From Hygrophila difformis (lineage: Eukaryota; Streptophyta; Magnoliopsida; Lamiales; Acanthaceae), in assembly GCA_030278955.1 (NCBI GenBank), contig JAOANR010000002.1, positions 16,293,672 to 16,357,671 of the forward strand: a stretch of 64,000 nucleotides of DNA, in the 5' to 3' direction. The notes beneath the pieces were generated by a model, which searched no databases, had not been told where the DNA came from, and saw nothing but the letters and a program-made list of their open reading frames with translations. The stretch's first letter is position 1, and every line of letters begins with the position of its first letter. Below, piece after piece: positions 58,135 to 64,000 of the stretch. The position numbers and the translations under genes were made by a program.

Positions 58135-60892
58135 TGTAACACCCCGGATTTGATAACCCAGGCCGGGATGTCACCGCCGCATCCCCCTAGCAAGACACGG
58201 CTTCCCGAGCTTGCTAAGGAAACGCAAGGCTTGTGGGTATGTAAAAGATTTAAAACATTTCAAGATATAGTCCGGAAATTTATAATACTTAGTACGATAG
58301 TCGAAATTATCACGTGCGGAAAATAAATAAAGTAAGTGCAGCGGAAAGTAAAATCACGGCCAACATGGCCAAATCCTCGGGTTTAACAGACCCGGTAAAA
58401 CAGTACGATGCAGAAATTTAAAATGTCCATTATGATTTCCCCCAAGTGCATATGCAATGCGTCACTCGACATACGCTGTAAAAGAAAAATGACAACGGTT
58501 GTCAGTATAAAAATATACTGAGTAAGTTAATCCCTAACTAACAAATAAAAGAGGTTACAAGTGTTTAAAACTAAAGATTTCGCTTATCGTACGAGGATTT
58601 AAAAGTACATGATTTATTAGCAGCGGAAAATTATGATTAAAGAACTTAATTTAAAAAGCGAAACTTAAAGCATAATTTAAGGTGCATAAAATTTAAATAC
58701 GTAATTAAAGACAGGATAAATACGATTTAAGCATAATGAAACACTCACACGAGTCTTTTACTTTTCATCCCGTAAACTAAGAAGAGGACACCATACCGGG
58801 AGATCACTAACGAGGCAATCTCAACATAGGACCACTAACGAGGCAGTCCAAACAATGGGAGACCACTAACGAGGCAGTCTCAAAGATAGTAGGACCACTA
58901 ACGAGGCGATCCACAAAGATAGTAGGACCACTAACGAGGCAGTCCACAAATACAGCGCGCGAGATCACTAACGAGGCAATCTCAGATAGTAAGGAGACCA
59001 CTAACGAGGCAGTCTCAAAGATAATGATAGTATGAAGATCGGCTCAGCCTAGTGAACGGGATTTTTCGAAAGTTCGTATTTCAAAGTTATCAAAGGATCG
59101 ATATCGCGTTTTCATAGTTCGAGTTTTCTCAAGTTCGAAAAATCCTATTCGAGGCAGTTCACGCCTTTCTTAATTTAAAATTCGTTTTTCCTCCAAAAAT
59201 TCTGAAACTTGGCCAGTAATTCAAAAACACACACACGAACAACTTTCATGTTTTAAGTTTTTGGAAATAAGGTTCCGAAGTGAGTTAAAATTTGAGTTTA
59301 TTGCAAAGAATAATTTACGTCTTAAAAACTGTTGTCGTCACAGGTTCGTGTAACGCCGATTAAAAATTCATTTCAAAACCAATCGATGTGAAATTTTTAC
59401 AGTAACTACACGACACATTAAGGAACAACTTTCATGTTTTAAGTTTTTGGAAATAATGAATTCTTGGTACTCAAAAATCGTGTGCAACTCACTGCATACT
59501 CATGGCCCTTAAAACGAATTCAAAACAGTTCTAAAAACTTGGCCGATTGACATATCAAATGAACACCAAAATTCGTGAAATTTTGTAGGCATAATCTAGA
59601 CACAATTATCTACAACTTTTGTTTAGAAATGCAAAGTTAAATCATTCGAAAAATGGGTGAAAAACATGCATCAAGTTGAGTGAAGGAATCTGTCACAGAT
59701 TTGAAACGTTCGGTTTGATACAGAAAGTTCATGGCGAAAATTGGGATAGCAAAACTTAATGTCAATGGCTGAAATTTGGACACAAGATAGATAAAGGTGT
59801 TAGGAACAACTTTTATGTTGAAAAGTTTTCGGTTTGAATTCCCGAAGGTCGAGTTTTTGGCGAGTCTTTAAAATTGGACGAAAATAGGGTTTTTGAAAAC
59901 CGATTTTTGTTACAAGCCTATATCTCGAGATTTAAACAACAAACAACCGCAAAAATTTGTGAGTAAGGTGTTAACTTACTGATTTAGAGATTAGGGTCAC
60001 TGGAACGGGTATCCGGACGTCCTAGGGTCGCGACGAACGGCCAATCTTTTCGATCGCTTTTTGTTCGTTTTCCGGCGTGAAATCGTAGCAAAGGAAAAGG
60101 GTTAGAATTCTAGTTTTGGAGACTTATGGACGGATGGAGTACTGTATTAAGACTTACCAAGGCTCTATGAGGCGGTGGCTCTGTCCCGTGTGCCTCGTCG
60201 TCGCCGGAATGTTCGCCGGAAAGTGGAGTCGAATAGGTTTTTGGCTTGGGAAGGGAGAATGAAGTGGTAGGGGAGTGTTTTCTGTAAAACTAGGGTTTTG
60301 AGGCGCCCCCAGCCATCCCTAAGCCTTCCTTAAGGCTGGGATTTGGTTTCCCTCGAAGGGAGATGTAATTTCGGCAAGAAAATCACCCCCGAATGGAAAG
60401 ATTACACCTTCAGCCCCTCTGGCGCGCTGGTGGCGCGCACCTAAGCTTTTGTCCGCGCGGAGCACGCGTGCCAGGCCTGGCGTCGCGACGCCCTTGGCCG
60501 CGCGGTGGCCGCGCGGCGGCGCGCGGACAGCGCGGGCCGGCCGGACCGGCCGGTTCGGCTCCGCGTGTTCCGTCGGGTCTTCCCTCGCTTTCCCCTATCG
60601 GTTTTCTACGTGTTAGCTCGATTCCCCGGGGGCGTCTTCGTTGCGGAATCTTCTCCTTAATCTTGCTACGAGTCCGGCTTATCGCTCGCAACGTTTCCGG
60701 GTCCTACTTATCCCAGTCTAAATTGGTTTCAACATCCCCTATCGTCCTTGTGGTCTATTTCGTGATGTATTTTGTGATTTATTTCGTGACTGAACTTAGA
60801 AATTAGTTCTAAGCTGCCTACGTACCCTGTGAAGGGATCAAGTCATGACGTAGTTCAAAACAATTTGAATTTGTTTTTCCTCGGGTGTTACA
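58135..60892 (-). repeat. Element 5 5' LTR
   Basis: Copy of 51182-53938 with about five differences, including C to T near 60050 and one extra G near 60296. Hairpin array at 58799-59026. Confidence 0.9.
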
Positions 60893-60897
60893 TAAAG

Positions 60898-61655
60898 GCT
60901 CAACTTGGTTAATCCTAAAGGGAAAATATTTTTGGGTTTGGAATTCAAAAGAAGGCCAAAATTTTTGGGTTTTTCTAAGTGCCTCGATCATATGCTCAAT
61001 TTCGGGAATATGGCATGGTCTTGAATCGATCCCAATTGCAAGTTCTAGTGTCCTTTAATCGAATTGATTTTCACACAACAAAGAAATATTGAGTAAAAAT
61101 GACTCGGCTCAGATCTCACACGGACGGTTTGGTCATGTCATACCCTTATTCTTAAATTTAACCTTGAAAAATTATTGCAATTTATTCAATCAAATTCTCA
61201 ATATGAAAATTTTGTTTTTCTTCCAAGTGATCATATCATTGGATTTTTATAGCTCAAAACCTCAAGAATTTATATCATGCATATTTTAAATTGTTTTATC
61301 CCAATGTAATAGTTTGAAATTTTCATCCTTAGCCTAAATTCAACATGTGAATTTAGGTGACAGATTTATGCTTGTTTTATGCTGGTTATTTAATTGAAAG
61401 CACTAAAAAGACACTGTGAACATGCAAGCATGTCACAGCTTTGTTTTTGGCGTGACAGTCACTTATTCATCTTGGACTGTCACACATCTTTTTCAAAATA
61501 TTTTTGAGAATTCAAGACGAAATTCTCTTGTGAAAAGCAGTAAATACATCAATTACAATAGATTTCCACAGTATGGATGAGAGTGTACTGAGTGAATGGA
61601 AAAATCTAATGCATGATGTTTACATTGAAGCTCGCATGGATGTGATCGCGTTGGC
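60898..61655 (-). other. Element 4 3' internal non-coding region, continued
   Basis: Picks up the text cut at 51181. 61380-61560 matches element 3 near 43080-43290 inverted (shared GATGAATAAGTGACTGTCA on the minus strand). No ORF. Confidence 0.65.
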
Positions 61656-64000
61656 TCAATCTTCCTTCTCTGCATGGTGCTTGGAGGGTCCGGTGTCGTC
61701 TCTTGGAGGTGAGGGTAGTCTCCTGAGTAATCTTTCCATCAAGTTGGTTTGCTTGTCGAACATCATTTCAAATATTTTTCTTGTCTTTTCTTCGCTTTCA
61801 ACCCTTTCTTGATGCTGCCTTTTCTCTCGTTCAACCGCTTCCTTTTTGAACTCCGCTTCTCTCTCAAGCATTCTCATCCTAAACTCTTCCTCTTTCTGCA
61901 ATTGCTTTTCTTGAGTTGAAACAATGACGTCGGCCAAGGAATTGACACTCTGCATCATTGACTCTCCCATTTTGCTCACTGCTTCTAGAGTTTGAGAATC
62001 GGCTGGATACTGAGATACAGTTGGGCTTCTGCGAGAAGGTCGGACTGGATGTCTTCGTGATAGGCTTGGAGTGGAAACATCAGTTCTGGGCTGACTCTGA
62101 GTGGGGGCATCACCTTGAGGATATTCCTCTGCAGCAAGTCCAGTTGAGGGGATTCCAGCTTCTTTTGTTGAAGGCACCGCTTCAGTACGGGCTTCTTTCT
62201 TTCGTGACTTGCGCTTAGCCGGTTGCCCAGGAGTGTATCTGGATTGGGCCTCTGACTCATCTGGCATCGCGTATACCACCGGATCAGATACCCGCATTTT
62301 TGGCACTGGAATTGGGCGACTCATATCAATGGTGTCGCTCCCTGAGAAAACAGATAGATCTACTCCTTGGGCTTCACAGATTCTTCTAATGAGGTTTAGA
62401 TAGCAGAGAGCAGCCGCCCTGCCGGAGGTCCTTGAAGTCATGACATGAAAGATATGCTCGCCCACATTGATCTTCAGTCCATGCCATAGCTTAGCAAAAC
62501 CCTTCAGCATTCGACCAGATGTCTCGTGTGCATGAGGGTTGGGCCTGATTTTTGACATGTAGAAGTCATATGAAGGTTGGAACTCCAGTTTCAGGTGTTT
62601 GGCTTTGAAAGAGAACTCGCCAGTATAGATCTCGGCAGTGAGTGACCTTGTGATGTTGTCATAATATGACCTCTCAACTGCCTTACATGCTCCCTTCTCA
62701 AAATGCTCAGCTGTCGGGAATTCTGATACCCAGTTGGGTGTATTGAGGAATCTGTTCAGATATTCTCCAGATATGTCTACATCAACTCCTCGCACCCAAC
62801 TCTTCTTTTGAGCGACATTGATGTTGCAGTAGAACTCCCGAACCAGCTCTGCTATCCCAGGTTCAGCGTGATGCGTAAGGAATTCAGTTCATCCATGTTT
62901 CTGTTGCAGGAAGACCAGCATAGGATGATTCACCATTTCTGAACTGAATCCTTTATCAGGTACAAATAGCTCTCCTAGAGCCATATAACGCCCTGCATTC
63001 TGCTCATTCCCGTTGAACCTTCTCATTATATCTGCATCACCCTTGATGGGGAACTTTTTGCATTTCTTTGTGGATACCCCCAGGCGTCCCTTTGAGGTGG
63101 AGGTCTCCCAATACCCAGCGGATCGGACTGACCCCGTTGATTCTTGGGTATCCTGAGGGTATGCCTGCTCCCAGTCAGCATCCGATTTCTCCTCCATTTG
63201 CTCTTGTTGCTCATGACGCTCAACCTCTACTTGATGTTCGGTTTCAGCCTGCACATCTGTCTGCGGCTGTTCTTCAGGCTGTTGTTCGTGTTCTGCTTGC
63301 TCACCTCCTTGAGATATCCCCTGTTCAGACGAATTACAAGGAAATACATGAAGCACATCTTTGAGAAAATCATCAGAAAAGACGGGGTCAACAACATGTT
63401 GATGTTCTTTTTCATGTACCTCCTCGTCCCTCCCTGTGTTTAATTTTCCCAATTGTTCTACCATGTGATTTCCCTGATCTCCAGTGATATCAAGATCCCC
63501 TTGGAGGATTTGTTGATATGTCTTGTTCTTGAACAAGTCCTCGATGGTATCTAACTCTGCATGAGAGCTGCCACCGCTGCCCTCGTTTGCCACTGCTTCT
63601 CCTTGGTTCGCCTCAACTTGTGGACCCGCTTCAGCATGCGAGTCTTTTAATTCTGTTATATTCTCATCAGGTGCGGTGGATTGAGATTTGGCAGCAGCTG
63701 CAGCCATTGCATTTGCAGCAACTTGATCCAGACTTTCTAAGAGTTCTGCAGTCTTTTCCTTCAACTGTTCGAAACGCTTATTTCCCTCCTGCACCATTTC
63801 CTTTATCTCCTCTGTGGGTTTGAGTCCTTCACCGATCTCATCCACTTTCTTTTCACTTCCACTCCTACGAGTGGCTAACTCCTTCTGCTGCTTCTTTCGA
63901 TCTTTAGCCCATTCAGCCGGCTCTTCTTTTACTTTAACAGGCACGATGTTGGTTCCGCTGATTATTTGACAGTCATCGTCCCCAACATCAGCCTCTGTTG
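61656..64000 (-). pseudogene. Element 4 accessory ORF with plant-transposon-type domain, one internal stop, partial
   Basis: Minus-strand frame open from beyond the window edge to 61656 (about 780 codons visible) except for one TGA at 62889-62891. The N-terminal part is highly charged, Glu/Gln-rich and helical (repeats such as EQQPEEQPQTDVQAE). The domain lies around the stop: AELVREFYCNI, WVRGVDVDISGEYLNRFLNTP, then GLKINVGEHIFHVM and AALCYLNLIRRICEAQGV, the pattern of the plant transposon protein domain (PF20167 from memory). The C-terminus is basic, then a Glu/Lys/Arg coiled coil (EEEFRMRMLEREAEFKKEAVE). It sits where Athila elements carry an env-like or extra ORF. An annotator could wrongly split it into two genes at the TGA. 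True start not in the window. Confidence 0.75.

Larger units (their letters stand above)
51182..60892 (-). mobile_element. Element 5: non-autonomous chromovirus derivative with antisense ORF
   Basis: LTRs 51182-53938 and 58135-60892; TSD TAAAG at 51177-51181 and 60893-60897. Minus-oriented by its primer site. Only the chromodomain end of pol remains. The internal 4.2 kb otherwise holds a plus-strand 444-codon ORF with spliced leader and a minus-strand coiled-coil leader ORF. I counted only about five differences between the two 2.76-kb LTRs, so it is the youngest insertion here. Confidence 0.9.
26101..64000 (-). mobile_element. Element 4: Athila-like Ty3/gypsy retrotransposon, interrupted twice, runs off the window
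   Basis: Minus-oriented. Its 3' LTR is 26101-29763 plus 49021-50330; its 3' internal region is 50331-51181 plus 60898-64000. The LTR left end TGAAACTTTT abuts the RT of element 1 at 26100. Element 3 interrupts the LTR and element 5 interrupts the internal region. gag, pol and the 5' LTR must lie to the right of this window. The LTR and internal 3' region are clearly related to those of element 3. Confidence 0.8.

Overview
The window is nuclear DNA of a flowering plant, most likely a eudicot. The evidence is AT-rich spacer DNA, spliced plant-type genes, a plant F-box gene, and deeply nested LTR retrotransposons of the Ty3/gypsy chromovirus and Athila kinds with methionine-initiator or aspartate tRNA primer sites. 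No bacterial, organellar, rRNA or real tRNA gene was found. All similarities and percentages here are by-eye readings; nothing was computed or searched.

Bases 1-11409 are the only host-gene territory. They hold two diverged members of one unidentified family of about 170 residues (84-679 on + and 9747-10259 on -), a four-exon F-box-type gene (1505-2546, -), an old tandem array of about 200-bp units carrying a long-inverted-repeat element and a SINE, and a complete non-autonomous LTR element (5378-9425) that encodes only a Gag-like protein and looks Sirevirus-derived.

Bases 11410-64000 are a retrotransposon nest that resolves into five elements by LTR ends and target-site duplications (TSDs). 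Element 1 (chromovirus, minus) is outermost: 11410-12167, 21945-26100, then presumably beyond the window. Element 2 (chromovirus, minus, 12168-21944, TSD CATAT) sits in the LTR of element 1. Element 4 (Athila-like, minus) interrupts the reverse transcriptase of element 1 at 26101 and runs past the window end. Element 3 (Athila-like, plus, 29764-49015, TSD ATCTC) sits in the LTR of element 4. Element 5 (non-autonomous chromovirus derivative, minus, 51182-60892, TSD TAAAG) sits in the 3' internal part of element 4. Insertion order is 1, then 2 and 4 in either order, then 3 and 5.

The most unusual content is accessory. Element 3 carries a captured F-box-type gene with its own TATA box and probable intron where element 4 has a long plant-transposon-domain ORF. 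Element 5 has lost nearly all gag-pol and instead carries an intact antisense 444-codon ORF of that same domain family behind a spliced leader. Elements 2 and 5 share a small coiled-coil ORF just after the primer site. The Athila-like LTRs each hold clusters of two-layer palindromes spaced about 100 bp apart. Elements 3 and 4 use unrelated palindrome sequences but the same layout, which suggests selection on folding rather than on sequence. The LTRs of element 5 hold seven small hairpins with a constant loop and compensating stem changes.
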